NCBI GenBank assembly: GCA_963693285.1
Contig: OY848918.1
Coordinates: 19,479,484-19,543,483, forward strand
Direction of reading: 5' to 3'
Length of the DNA: 64,000 bases
From: Xestospongia muta
Taxonomy: Eukaryota; Porifera; Demospongiae; Haplosclerida; Petrosiidae
Positions 12,809 to 24,875 of this stretch are shown here, piece by piece. Positions within the stretch are counted from its first letter, which is position 1; each line of letters starts with the position of its first letter. The notes under the pieces were generated by a model. It had not been told where the DNA came from, made no database searches, and worked only from the letters and a program-made list of their open reading frames with translations. A program made the position numbers and the translations under genes.

Positions 12809-15350
12809 ATGGCCACTTCCAATGAACAAGCGATCGCTCGACTGCTAAACAGTGGCAGAATGCCACAAAATAATGATGAGGGCCTTCTTAGCCTCATTGA
12901 AGACTACTTTTTCGAAGGTGATGATGAATTACCACGAGGTAAGTATTTCACACACGCAGACAGGAAATTGCTATGAATCTACTTATTATGGTTATTAATA
13001 ACAACAGAGTATAATGAAGATGACAATGAATTAGATTTAGAAATGGATGATATTGAAATGGAAGTAGAAGTAGATGATATGACAGACGAGCTTGAAGATC
13101 ACTTTGACCATCAATCCGAAGGTACTATTAATTCAAGAAAAACAAAATTAAATTTTTAATTGCAGAACCAACCATAACACCAGCAATTGTAGTAAATAGA
13201 TATGAGACAGATATAGGGGTTAGTCAGAGACCTACAGACATTGAAGAAGAGACTGCTTGTCAAACCTTCTTTAATCAGGGGTGTGGGTGTCAAGCTAGAT
13301 GCTCGGAACAGTTTCCTGAGTTACACTACAGGGCCATAAGAAATGATATGGCAGAATTATCGAAGCAGGAAATGGACCTTGTAATAATGGGTCAGCTTCT
13401 AGCTACCACACGAGCTGGAGACAGTACATCAGCCTTGAGACATCCCTCAAAAGAAAGAGATCACTCCTACACACAATTTATGCACAATGGAGTCAAGGTA
13501 TAACTGAAGAACATGATAATGACAATACATTACCATACTCTACAGATTTGTAGAAAAACGTTCTTGTTTTTACATGGCATTGGTAAACATAGATTACAGG
13601 CAATAAAACAATCTTACCTAAAAGATGGAATCAGAACAAGGTAAACTATTTAATAAAGAAATACCATTGTAATTATTATTGTTAGAAAACACGGTAATGT
13701 TGGAAGAGAGCCACATCATGCATTCACTCCTGAGGAAGTAACACGAATAATAACATTTATACAAAATTATTCTGAGGCTCATGCAATTTTGTTACCTGGT
13801 AGAATACCAGGTTATAAGAAATACAACATGCAACTCTTACCATCTAGCACATCCAAAAGGATAGTATACACTGAATACGTCAGGGCAAATGCGACAACAA
13901 CATTTAGACTTGCCTCAGAGACAACATTTTATAGTATGTGGAGACGATATCTTCCACATATTGTCATCACAAAACCGATGACAGATCTTTGTTGGCAATG
14001 TCAAAAAAATAGCTCTGCTATTGTTAAAAGCATCAGTACACCACTAGCAAATCAGTCAGAAGTAAGGAGTAATAATATTACAAACAGATAACTTACATGC
14101 TTCCTTAAGGTCTTAGAAAAGGCCAGACTACATGTGGATCTTGTACGTAAAGAGAGACACTACTATCAAACAGTACTTAAAGAGACCAGCACTGTAATAA
14201 AAGATCTCTTTACAGTAGATGGCACCTTTACTCCCCCACTCTCAAGACCTATAATAGAGCTAAACGTAAACGCTCATTATAGTTTTGACTATGCTCAACA
14301 GGTATATAAACATGACCGTGACTATTAATCAATAAACATTATTGCTTGTAGATTCATTATCCTAGCAATCCATTACAACCAGGGCCTATTTATTTTTTGA
14401 CACCACGAAAGTGTGCAATATTCGGTGTCTGTTGTGAGGCTATTCCTCGTCAGATCAACTTTTTGATTGATGAGGCATTTGATACTGGAAAAGGAGCGAA
14501 CAGTGTAATCAGCATGCTCCATTTTTATTTAGAGAATCATGGCCTCAATGCCATAAGACTACACCTCAATGCAGACAATTGTTGTGGTCAAAATAAAAAC
14601 AATGCTATGATTCAGGTAAATCATGTAATAACATTATTGCTGAGTAAGCATATCTCCCTTACTTAGTACCTCATGTGGAGAGTGAGAGTTGGTTTAAACC
14701 AGTCTATCACATTATCGTTTTTGCCAACAGGACACACAAAATTCTCTCCTGATTGGTGTTTTGGGCTGATCAAACAACGTTTTCGAAGGACAGAAGTTGG
14801 TTGTGTCCAAGATATTGTGAATGTTGTTGAGCAATCAGCTACCGTTAACTCTGCCCAATTGATCGGTCATGAGAATGGTGATATCATAGTTCCAACTTAT
14901 GATTGGACAGGGTTTCTAGCTCCTTCATTTAAACGTATCAAATCTATAAAAAAGTTTCATCATTTTAAGATCTCAAGTTCAAACCCTGATGAAGTAATGA
15001 TGAAAGAAACTGAAGATGAACCTACTTTAAAACTGAACATCATATCTAACTCCTCCGAATTTCTAGACTCAGGTCAAATGCCATCTCAAATAACACCACG
15101 TGGTCTCACACCAGAGAGACAATGGTATCTCTTTGACAAAATTAGAGAGTTTTGTCCAGCTGCCAGCAGAGATATCACATGTCCTCTCCCGCTCGTTCAC
15201 CGGCCATCCACACCCCGCCTATCTCCAGAACCAGTACTACATAAAGATAGTGACAGGTCAACTATTGAAAAACTAACTCTACATAAACGTGTTTGTGGTA
15301 TGTGTGGAAAAACTGGACACAATCGACGTTCCTGCCAAAATGAAAAATAA
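12809..15350 (+). CDS. Putative transposase, DUF7869-like, 728 aa, intact
   Basis: Eight exons: 12809-12938, 13008-13121, 13166-13497, 13546-13640, 13686-14061, 14110-14301, 14352-14615, 14667-15350. All have GT..AG introns of 44-70 bases and consistent phases; total 2187 nt including TAA. The N terminus is short and followed by an acidic stretch (residues ~45-80). A cysteine cluster GCGCQARCSEQF lies near residue 122 and a Cys-x2-Cys (CWQCQ) near 325. The core has an RNase-H-like order: SFDYAQQ, then LNADNCCGQNKN, then GHTKFSPDWCFGLIK. The Asp residues of these three blocks are plausible catalytic residues. A zinc knuckle CGMCGKTGHNRRSC (C-x2-C-x4-H-x4-C) ends the protein. From memory I associate these core motifs with DUF7869, a family without an established function; that link needs a database search. 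Start: first ATG after the promoter-like region, with no upstream in-frame exon. Its place between terminal repeats argues for a transposase. Confidence 0.82.
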
Positions 15351-15650
15351 CAAATAATACTTATTCAGAATCGTAACAAAACAAACTACTTCATTCATCT
15401 AATTCACTCCACATCTACTGTTTCTTTTACACACACTAGAAGTGATCATCCTAGCTACATGGAATTTACAAGATATCTATTGTACTTTATTTATTCAATA
15501 GCTCATGGCACCTCGGTCTCTCTCGCTACTGTGATTTCATGCATACACCAATAACAATCAGTTCTTTGCTGGCTACATTGACTTTAACATCCTTTTCTGA
15601 TCTAATATATCAACAACTCTTATTATTGATATAAATCAAAAACTTCAACA

Positions 15651-15674
15651 TCTCTCTCTCTCTCTCTCTCTCTC
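15651..15674. repeat. (TC)n microsatellite
   Basis: A pure TC dinucleotide run in the 3' part of the 3.65-kb transposon, between the stop codon and the AATAAA at 15848. Confidence 0.9.
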
Positions 15675-16181
15675 GTATACATATACTACCAGTAAATATC
15701 TCACCTTCCTTGTATATAAAGTACTTTAACTTCACTATTAAGTATTTCCTTTTCTTATCACACCTATATTTATATTCAAACTGTATAGTAAAAAATATCT
15801 TATCCCTAACCTTTTAGTAAACACAAAAACTTCTTTAGGATTTCTTTAATAAAGTTGCTGACATTGTCACATCAAGAAAATGATTAGATAAGATCTCAAA
15901 AGATATCAAAAAGATGACAAACATTTCGCAGCAAAAAAATGTGCTCGATCACGTGAGCTGCGTTAACGGAAGTAAACGGAAAATTAAAAATCAATGTTTT
16001 TGAGATTTAGCATTCCCTGAGGGGATGTGTTTGTAACGCACGTAACTCAGCAACCAAGAGTCAGATTTTGATGCAACAAACGCCAAAATACAGAGTAAGA
16101 AATACTCTATACTACAAGTCAAATAACTCAAAATCGTTCGTTTGCGCAAAATGACCGTTTTTTTCAGATTGGGTCACATAT

Positions 16182-19100
16182 ATTAATAATAAAATTTAAT
16201 GTTATTAAAATTAATTGTACTACAAAATTTAAAGTAGTGAGATTGAAGTAAGGTATTGGACAGATAGTCAGATATCAAAACAGAGGAAGAATACAATTCA
16301 GAATCAGACTCAAGTGATGAAGAATGTAATGAAGAGAGTGATGAGTGTAGGAGCAATAGTGGTAATGTTATTGAAGAGTGATATAAACATTAATTTACCT
16401 AATGATAGAAGGAGAGTAATATCAACAAGGAGAGGTAGAGATGGGATAATAAGTCAAGAGACAAAGAGAAAAGAGTGAAAAATATAATTACAAATTATAA
16501 TGAACATTAACATCTTAGGATCTGATGAAATTCAAGTAGAATCATTATTTACCAAACTCTGTGACCAACTATTCCACAATCTGAAAGACTCACACCTCTA
16601 TTATTGCTTCAATTTAATGTTTATCAATGCTGTATGTCTGTTTCTAGTTGACTGGACCAATGAATTTGCATCATAAAAACTAGCAAGGTAAACTAAACTG
16701 CCCTCAATGTGTTGAAACTGGATACCAGTAACTACAGAAGATATAAAGGCCTTGTACATGTTATTCTGGAGATATTGATTTATGAAAAAAAACGGACATG
16801 GTCTAATAATTCCTAGACTTGTTGTTTCCAATTATTAAATCCATTGTGTACCCATATAAAAATTGCCCATTGGCAAATATAACAGGCATTAATAAGTACA
16901 TGAGAGATATAATACAATCATAATAAATAAGATTATAATATCATCCCTAGATGAATGGACAAAAGAAATATGATAATGTTTTCAACCTAATATTCAAAGA
17001 AGTTATTGAAATTCAGTCTAGGTTAATCCCATACAATAATGTTAGCTATAAACTACTTCCTTCCTTTAATACAGAAGAACATCAGAGGAATAAAAAAATG
17101 GTTGTTGCTGAGTACAATGAATATTATGTTGGGTATCCATAAACTTGACCAAATAAAAAGTTACTATGAATTTCCTCATAAGTCAGTCAAATGGTAGTGA
17201 AGCACATTGTTCTGGTTATTAGATATGCCTATTGTAGATGGTTAGATTATACCTAAGCAAACATAAAGGAGACAAAAACAAAATGAATAACCTTGAGTTC
17301 GCTATGAAATTATCAAAGAGCTGACAAGACAACTCTAAATGTAATATTCTCCACCAGTGTCAGATCAAGTTCACAAAATTAGATGAGACAGACAATCAGG
17401 TAAAAACAACTCATACTTTTTGTAGATGGCACATGCTAAGATAAACTAGCTTTGTGTCCTACTGAGTGTTTCAGTTAAATTATTCTCATAAAAAGTACAG
17501 GGTTTAGCAATAATGGTAATTGTAGTGACCTTTTCTAGTCTTTTAATGTCATTTAAGAAAAAATAATACCAACTCTTTTTATTGGAAATGGTATAATGGT
17601 GAACATTTATCTATTTGATATTAAAAAAATAAATGTGATAATTTCAGTTGGCATTGCAAATCTGATTGTTATTAGTTGAAATGAATGTTGGAATGAATGT
17701 TTAGTTAATATATTAGAAAGTGAAAATATTATTATTGTATCTGGACAAGAAATAATATTTTGATTGTAAAACAATCTTAAGTTTATTTTAATGAATTGGT
17801 GCGAAGGACCTGATTTTATCAAATAAAAGACTGAAGAATTGAGATGTCATACTTAATTTAGCATTAGAAAGCAGCCTTTTACTTGTGGGAAATTATTAGA
17901 TTGTTGAGAAAACAATTTTCAGTCTGTTATAGGTGAACATTTTCAACATGTTCTGCCTTGGTTTTGTCTATAAAGAAATAAACTAATTTAGATACATTAT
18001 TTTGTGATTAGTGTAGCTTATATTTAGAATAAAATTATGTTGGTAGGAAATATCTATCACTAGCAACATTTCATAGGAAGACAAAGGGTAATAAGGACAT
18101 TAAGTTATTGCCTAAATATTTTGACATAAACCACTTTTATAAGTTTTTCATTTCACCTTTTTTTGTTTTTGATCTAGTAATAACTTTAAGTTTTATTATT
18201 TAGTATTAATTTTAAATAAGTAATGATTGTTGATTTATAGTATAACAATGTTACATCATCTATTATTTAAATATAGATATCTTAATCTGTGCTGTTATTA
18301 ATTGTATTTAGTTTCTTTGAAATTTATGAGTTATGCCATTTTTTGTATAATATATGTTTTTTTGTCATACACTTGTTTTGATAACAGATTCCTATATTAA
18401 GTTCTTATATTTCAATGTAGTTTATTTAGAATTTACTTTTATTTTAATACTTTAAAAACCTTATATAAACAGAATATGGTTGTAAAGACTAAATCATCAA
18501 TTTCTATCTGTCCTTTTAAAGTCATAACAGAGGGACCACCATCTAGCACTACCAAATGACTACCAAGCTAAAGCTGTAGAATTTCTTTATATAAAGACAA
18601 TTAAACTCTATTATGGAATATGGATTGATTAGTTACCAATTGAAAATGCCATGAAATTACATGTTCAATACAGTAATATGTTTATAGCATACTACACTGA
18701 ACAAAATAGTAATAATTTTTTTAAGTCACTTATTTTATTTCATTTGTGATAAATGTGAAAAAGGATCTGTTGACTCAGCAATATGAGAAAGTTTTAAGGA
18801 AATTGTTATTGTTGGTAATCAGAAGTTTTCATTTTCTCTGTCAGTCACTCAATTTATAATATTTATATAAGTTTTTATTTTTATTAACAATGGTAGAAGA
18901 AAGGAGTTTTAGGTGTACAGTGGATCTCAAAATCAATTTTATTTTATATGAAAAATAATGATTTTTTATATTTTCTATCATATTGATTTATCATAATTTG
19001 TCTTAACTACACTAATAATTATTAGAGTTCAATCTAGGCTCTCTGTTGTACTAATACTTGTATTTTAGTAGCCAAGCCATGGTGTAGTGACATTACTTTA

Positions 19101-19635
19101 TGCATGGACTATTAAAAAGTATATTAGAGCTCCATTAGCTGCATGTATATTACATTCAATCCGTTTAAAAGAGTAACACCCACTCAAATACAAGCCATAA
19201 GAATACCAGTTGTTTTAATAATATAAGCCTAACTCAGAAAAATTTGTATGCAAATACATTAGTTACTAAGCATTAGATAACTTTAATGATCAGAATAATT
19301 ACAAAGTGATTTGGAAATAATTAATTAAGTGTTAGAAATATGTTTAAAGTATGCCACACATAAACTTAAATATAGTATTATAATAACAAAAATGAAATTT
19401 ATAAATTAAAAATAAATGCAAATCAAAGCAAAGATTTTTTAATTGTGCTACATAAAAGTATTATTACAGAATCAGTAACCAAACACTACATTTGATAATC
19501 TAAATGGAAAAGCAAATATAAATAACAACAGATAAAAACAATTAATTAGGAAAATAGGAAAAGATTTTGCATGAAATAGGGAGACTAAAAGGGTTGCTCA
19601 GTGAATTGATATCATATGAGAGATATGATATCCAC
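16182..19635. other. AT-rich spacer found only beside copy A
   Basis: No gene is supported. An acidic open stretch at about 16285-16380 (EEYNSESDSSDEECNEESD) resembles the disordered N terminus of transposases but ends in a stop and has no continuation. A 63-codon frame at 16951-17142 has no recognisable domain or splice partners. The rest is very AT-rich. Confidence 0.5.
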
Positions 19636-21712
19636 ATAATGTTACAAACAACTGTATGACAACAATTCTAGCATGAAAAATAGACAGACAGAGAAAGATG
19701 GAGAGACAAAAACCGAGAGACTTGGATAGACAGATAGAGACATGACATAATATATAACAATACTAGGGATTACCAAATATGGCAGTGTCCACATTGATAT
19801 GCTTGTAAAACACTCTCATAACTTAATAATCAATACCTCTATATAATTATATTTACTACAGAATTGAATATTGACAAGTTATGCAACACAGTTTTTTCTA
19901 TTATTAAATGCTATAACTATATTAATGATATCTGACAAGGATTTTTTGAGATCTATAGCTATGTCATTGCTAAAATGATATTGTAATATTAACTAATGAT
20001 GTATGCTAGGTATGAATAGACATTACAATCATCACAGCAGCTGATATGTGAGTAAAGTTATGATAATAAACAAATCAACACAATGAACAGTATGGATAGT
20101 GTATCCTCCTTCATAGATTATAGTATATGATGTTTACATCTAATAAAGCTGTGTCTGTTTTTATACATACAATATAGCAATCAACTGAAGTAAATATAAG
20201 ACTAACATAATACATTAATACACTGTTATATACAGTGTATATATGAGAGGGAGTGTACACTTGTCACAACTTTACTATGGCTCTTATCACAACCATACTC
20301 ATAGTAGCTATGACAGGACATTTATCAACATTATAGTGAATAGTGACATTATCCATTAAAACACAACAGCACATACATGCAATATAAGGTTTTAAATAAT
20401 GAATTGTTGTACATTGGTGTTCCAAGAACTGTACAAAGGTTTTGTATATCATGTAATTTGAAAAATGATAACGACACTAGTATGATTCGAGGATATCAAA
20501 TCTATTATTATTCTGAGTTCAAGATATTTTCTTTACTCTTAATTTAGTTTAAGATAAAGAAAGGTACACAGGACAGGAAATAAGACATAATATAAATGGA
20601 TGGTGGCCTATATCTAGTATATATAGTAGTACATCAAATGAAAATTGCATAAATGTCAGAGTAATATTTATGATCAATGCATGGATTATTTATGAATGTG
20701 TTCAACAATTAGGTTGTCCTCTTTATTATATAAAGCTAAAATACTAAATAACAATATAACAACAACATTACTGTATGAAATGATGACAAGAGAATACCAA
20801 ATATGGTAAAATTTATATTAATAATCTCAATAAAAACATATATTGGGGCACACAATGCTACTTGTAGAGTGATGCATTTATACCTAATGAACACAACAAA
20901 TGACTAATTGTGCATATAATGCTTAGAAGTATAAACCTGTCTCTACTCATGATAAAGAGATTATTATAGAAATAATTTTTGAATTGAAAGGTTCTGATCA
21001 ATTTTAAAATATAGTGTATTATTATATATCATAATAAGTAGTCACAGATCAATTCTATTACTCTAGCAACATCACAGCTTCATGGACATCACTTCCTTTT
21101 AATTTTGCTCATACTGACTGTCTTATTTAAACATCTAATTATCACTTATCAAATGATAAAATTAAATTTATTTGAAATTATCCATCCATTTAAATATAAC
21201 TACAGAATAATAGATATATTATACAAATTTGTTACAGGTATTAAACACCATTACTATCAACTTAATTATGTAAATCATACATGTAGTATTGATGTCTTTT
21301 TAGAGGTTTGAGTATCTAAGATAACGTATGAAAGAATTAGTGTCACATTGAAACACTTGTCCTTTTTAATCAATGATACTGACAATATACTGTAGAAGTT
21401 TAAGCATAATATGCTTAAACTTATACAGTATACCATATTATAATAAATTAATGATATGGCCTTCATTTATAGAGTAATAAAAACTGTTGACATAATTATA
21501 GCTAGAAGTAATGATAAATATATAATTGTTATGTAAAGATCATAGTGTCAAAATAAGAATGAGAAAAATTTCTCTTGCAATTTTTTCCTACTGAAGTATT
21601 TAATGAAAGAATGTAATTTTTCACACAAATAATTACTATTGGTATTACGTTTACGGTTATCAAGTGGTAGACTTTACTAAGCAGATGTTGATCATATATG
21701 ATCATATAGTGT
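19636..21712. repeat. Segmental duplication copy A, block 2
   Basis: Collinear with 61927-64000 at a few percent divergence. In copy B this block directly follows the partner of 10923, joined through the shared sequence ATAATGTTA. In copy A, 8.7 kb lies between the two blocks. The match is still running at the end of the window. No gene is supported. Confidence 0.92.
21386..21432. repeat. 23-bp-arm palindrome
   Basis: Arms 21386-21408 and 21410-21432 are complementary with one mismatch around a single central base; the core is AAGTTTAAGCATA and its complement. Conserved in copy B at 63675-63721. Two diverged relatives of the surrounding repeat (about 23040 and 23820) keep the left arm but not the right arm. 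Confidence 0.85.
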
Positions 21713-21769
21713 ACAGTACATACATAGTATGAGTGTATATCTATTACATATAGTAGTAGTTAGTAGACA

Positions 21770-22320
21770 GACAGTATACTCTATCTTACTATAATTAGGT
21801 TACAGTTGATTTAGCTAGTAGAGTTTCATCATTGTAATGTAGTAATTATGTCACATACTTCCTGTATATCTATAGAAGTCTTGATATTAGGAATAGTGGT
21901 CAGTTGGAGAAAATACACTTATCCACACAACTACTCTAAATAGTTTCGTTTTGTTAACTTTCAAGACAAACAATTTATGTTAACAACATTAACTAAAACA
22001 TCATTTACTGGAAAGAATGCATGTAATTCTGATGAATGACCACTTTGCAAGTCAAAAGACTGTGTTATTTTACTCAATGTTGTATTGTCTACTCATACAT
22101 CACTATACAGCCTGTAGCATAGGTTTATGTTGAATGTATTCATTCTTTAATTATTTTAATTATTAATTTTTAAATTGAGAATTCATACAAGACATTTGAT
22201 TAGCAAATTGTAGCATAGCTTGATTATGACAGCAACTTTCATTCATATTAATAATTAAACTTCAATTCACTCAAGCTGTCTAGTCCAGTGTTTACACACT
22301 TTTATGACAGATTTTAGAGT
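21770..22320. repeat. Repeat shared with 51310-51834 and with the main-gene leader
   Basis: The sequence matches 51310-51834 along its length. Its first part, with GTTACAGTTGATTTAG then TAGTAGAGTTTC and a CATC(A/T)TT-type continuation, also matches 24735-24830, just upstream of the ATG at 24876. It may therefore be a copied promoter or 5' leader. The ATG itself is not present in the copies. Confidence 0.7.
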
Positions 22321-24295
22321 ATGAGTGTGAATGTTCCGGCCCACACAATTAATGAAAATACGAGATTGTACCCATCAAGTGTTTCCTCAGTGTTTCTTAA
22401 TTTCATTGATACTCTGTGACTAGGACACTGGTATTTCCACAGACTTAACAATATATTTATATTTCTACAAACTATAAGAATAATTTAAGAAAATATATTA
22501 ATAGTCCTCTTAATTAGGACTGTTTTATGAGGAAAACAGTACTATTGTGTATAGTTCAACTTTAATTGTCCACTAGTAATACATATTATTATATGTAGTC
22601 AGGTACTATTACACAATATAATAGAATACTCTAGTGTTAACAACTGTACTGTCTTAAGGAAGTGTTTTGTATTTTTAATTATAAATACTGATTGCATTCC
22701 TTAGTAATAATCAAAAACTTACTCATTCCATATAAATATGAGGAAACATGTACTGATGTATAAATTGTTAAATAATATCTCAGACAATCACTTAATCTGT
22801 CAAATGAAAACAATATATTTCTTTCAAATGATCTATCTGTCATTAAAATATAACTATGGAATAATGGATATATTATATAATTGTGTTACAGCTATAAAAA
22901 GACAACATTACTATCAGTTTAATGTACATGATTATGTGTAGTACTGATGTCTTGTTAGAACTTTGATTATCTAAGAATGTACTAAAGAATTACTGTCACA
23001 TTGATACATGTGTCCTTTATAATAATGATATTGATAGTATATTGTAGAAGTATGTGATAATATGTTAATGAGATGAATTTTCATTTTTGGAGATCTAGTT
23101 AATAGACTTATTGACATATAACTAGAAGTACTAATAGTAAGATAATGAGATGAATTTTCATTTATGGAGATGTAGTTAATAGACTTATTGACATAGTCCT
23201 CCTAATTATGAGTGTTATGAAGAAACCAGTACTGTTGTGTATAGTTCTAATTTTTTTTGTCCAATATATACACTACCTGTATATTATAGTATATTAGTAT
23301 ATATAGTCATATACTGTTAGTATTGTAGAATACTCTATTGTTAGCTGTATAGTGTTGAGGGAGTGTTTAGTGTTTGTAATTATAAACACTAATTGCATTC
23401 CTTAGTAATAATCCAAAACTTGAATGAGTCACAGAATGTCTAATTCCAAATGTCAAGATATTGATCAGCAACTTCCTCATTTTCAGATGCATCAACAGCA
23501 ATGCTCGCAAGATGCATTGATATCTTCACTAGATATCTGGGTAATGTCTTTTCAAGCACTCTTTCATAGTTTATCTTTCACTCTTTTAAATTGTGTCAAA
23601 TGACAAAAATTAATTCCTCTTAAATGACCCATTTGTAGAATGATAAATATATTATATAAATGTGTTACAGCTATTAAAACACCATTACTATCAGTTTAAT
23701 AAACATGATTATGTATAGTATTAATGTCTTGTTACAAGTTTGATTTCTCTAAGAATATACATGGAGAATTAGTGTCACATTGATACATGTGTCCTTTATA
23801 ATAAATGATACTGATAGTATACTGTAGAAGTATATGATAATAGCATAATGAGATGATTTTCATTATGGAGATCTAGTTAAGTAGACATATTGAAATATAA
23901 CTAGAAGTAATAACAAATACATGATTGTTGTTTAAATATGATACTGTCAGAATAATTCTAATTGAATGAGAATAATTTCTGTTACAATCTCCTCTTCCAA
24001 AGAATCTAATAAAAGAATACAATGTTGTGACATAATAATGATAAATGACATTACTTTTATAGTTATTAAGTAACAGACCACACAGAGTGCACGTGGATAG
24101 AAAAACCAATGTTCTGTTACATTGAAACAGGATATATTATATCAACGGTATTAGTCATACATAATTGTGTAGTTGTTTATGATATTTAGTTCTGTATACT
24201 GAGGTAGCTACTGTGAACATTAATACATTGCTCTTTAATGTGAAATTAATACTAATCTCTAGAGTTGCTATCCCCAGAACATTTTCACTTTAGGC

Positions 24296-24416
24296 AGTGT
24301 CTATTTGTCCGGCAGGAAATGTATACTTTTTTGTGTATTAAACTGATCCCCACCCCCTAAACCTAACCTACCTTTATACAACAAAGTATACATTTCCTGC
24401 CGGACAAATAGACACT
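24296..24416. mobile_element. 121-bp MITE with perfect 34-bp arms
   Basis: The arms 24296-24329 and 24383-24416 are exact complements; they begin AGTGTCTATTTGTCCGGCAG. The 53-base centre is unrelated sequence. Perfect arms suggest a recent insertion. No clear target-site duplication. It lies about 460 bases upstream of the main-gene ATG and could affect its promoter. Confidence 0.88.
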
Positions 24417-24589
24417 ACGTTCATTTTACGCAAAGTGGGCAACAATACAAGACTAACTAATATCTAGACACTAAATTCTTATCTTTGGAACATAACTATG
24501 ATTCTATAAGTTTCACAACATTTTTGACCAACACAAAATAGTTTATCTAAACAACTGTCATTGTTCTTTCTATTTCCAAAACTCTACAA

Positions 24590-24875
24590 GTCGTAATTGT
24601 GTGTGTGATACTTCCGCCCACTTATATTAGCCTAGTAATTAAAATTGGTGGGCGTGTCAGAGTTGCCATAACAACCGCCAAACAACGCAGTCACACAAGA
24701 ACAGGTTAGTAGATCACACACTATACTATAATTTGGTTACAGTTGATTTAGTTAGTAGAGTTTCGTCATTCCGATGTAGTATATAGTTATTACTATCTAT
24801 ATCACCTACTTGCTCTATCGTCTATAGACATCTGACATAAGAACAGTTACCATCTAAGGACCAACACTTTTCAAA
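24590..24875 (+). promoter_or_regulatory. Probable promoter and 5' leader of the ankyrin-ROC-COR gene
   Basis: This is a locally GC-richer tract (24600-24700, with GGTGGGCGTGTC and CCGCCAAACAACGC) in AT-rich DNA, followed by the leader repeated at 21790 and 51320. No TATA box is assigned. A GTTAGT after AACAG at about 24697 could be a 5'-UTR donor. The call rests on position and base composition only. Confidence 0.35.

Larger units (their letters stand above)
12527..16181 (+). mobile_element. Complete TIR DNA transposon with DUF7869-like gene
   Basis: The element runs from 12531 to 16177 (3647 bp) and is flanked by ATAT on both sides (12527-12530 and 16178-16181). The left end begins GTGACCCAAT and the right end is its complement ATTGGGTCAC. 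The inverted repeats extend imperfectly for about 40 bp, including a conserved GTCATTTTGCG block. A 66-bp match to the left end lies at 27209-27274. The interior has one intact spliced gene on the plus strand. The region around 12700-12810 is richer in CG than its surroundings and probably holds the promoter; AATAAA lies at 15848-15853, about 500 bases after the stop. The element sits in the 8.7 kb absent from copy B. The superfamily is uncertain. Confidence 0.85.
21190..23900. repeat. Three diverged repeats of a 0.25-0.45 kb unit
   Basis: Related sequences start near 21190, 22845 and 23635. They share a block with a GTTACAG acceptor-like site, a tract of CATTACTATCA, then GTGTCACATTGA and a TGTCCTTT-containing end. 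They are spaced 0.8-1.7 kb apart in the same orientation and differ by roughly 15-25 percent by eye. No reading frame is shared by all three; this is a non-coding tandem expansion upstream of the main gene. Confidence 0.7.

Noticed and set aside
16951..17142. 63-codon plus-strand frame
   Set aside because: No domain, no splice context and AT-rich composition.
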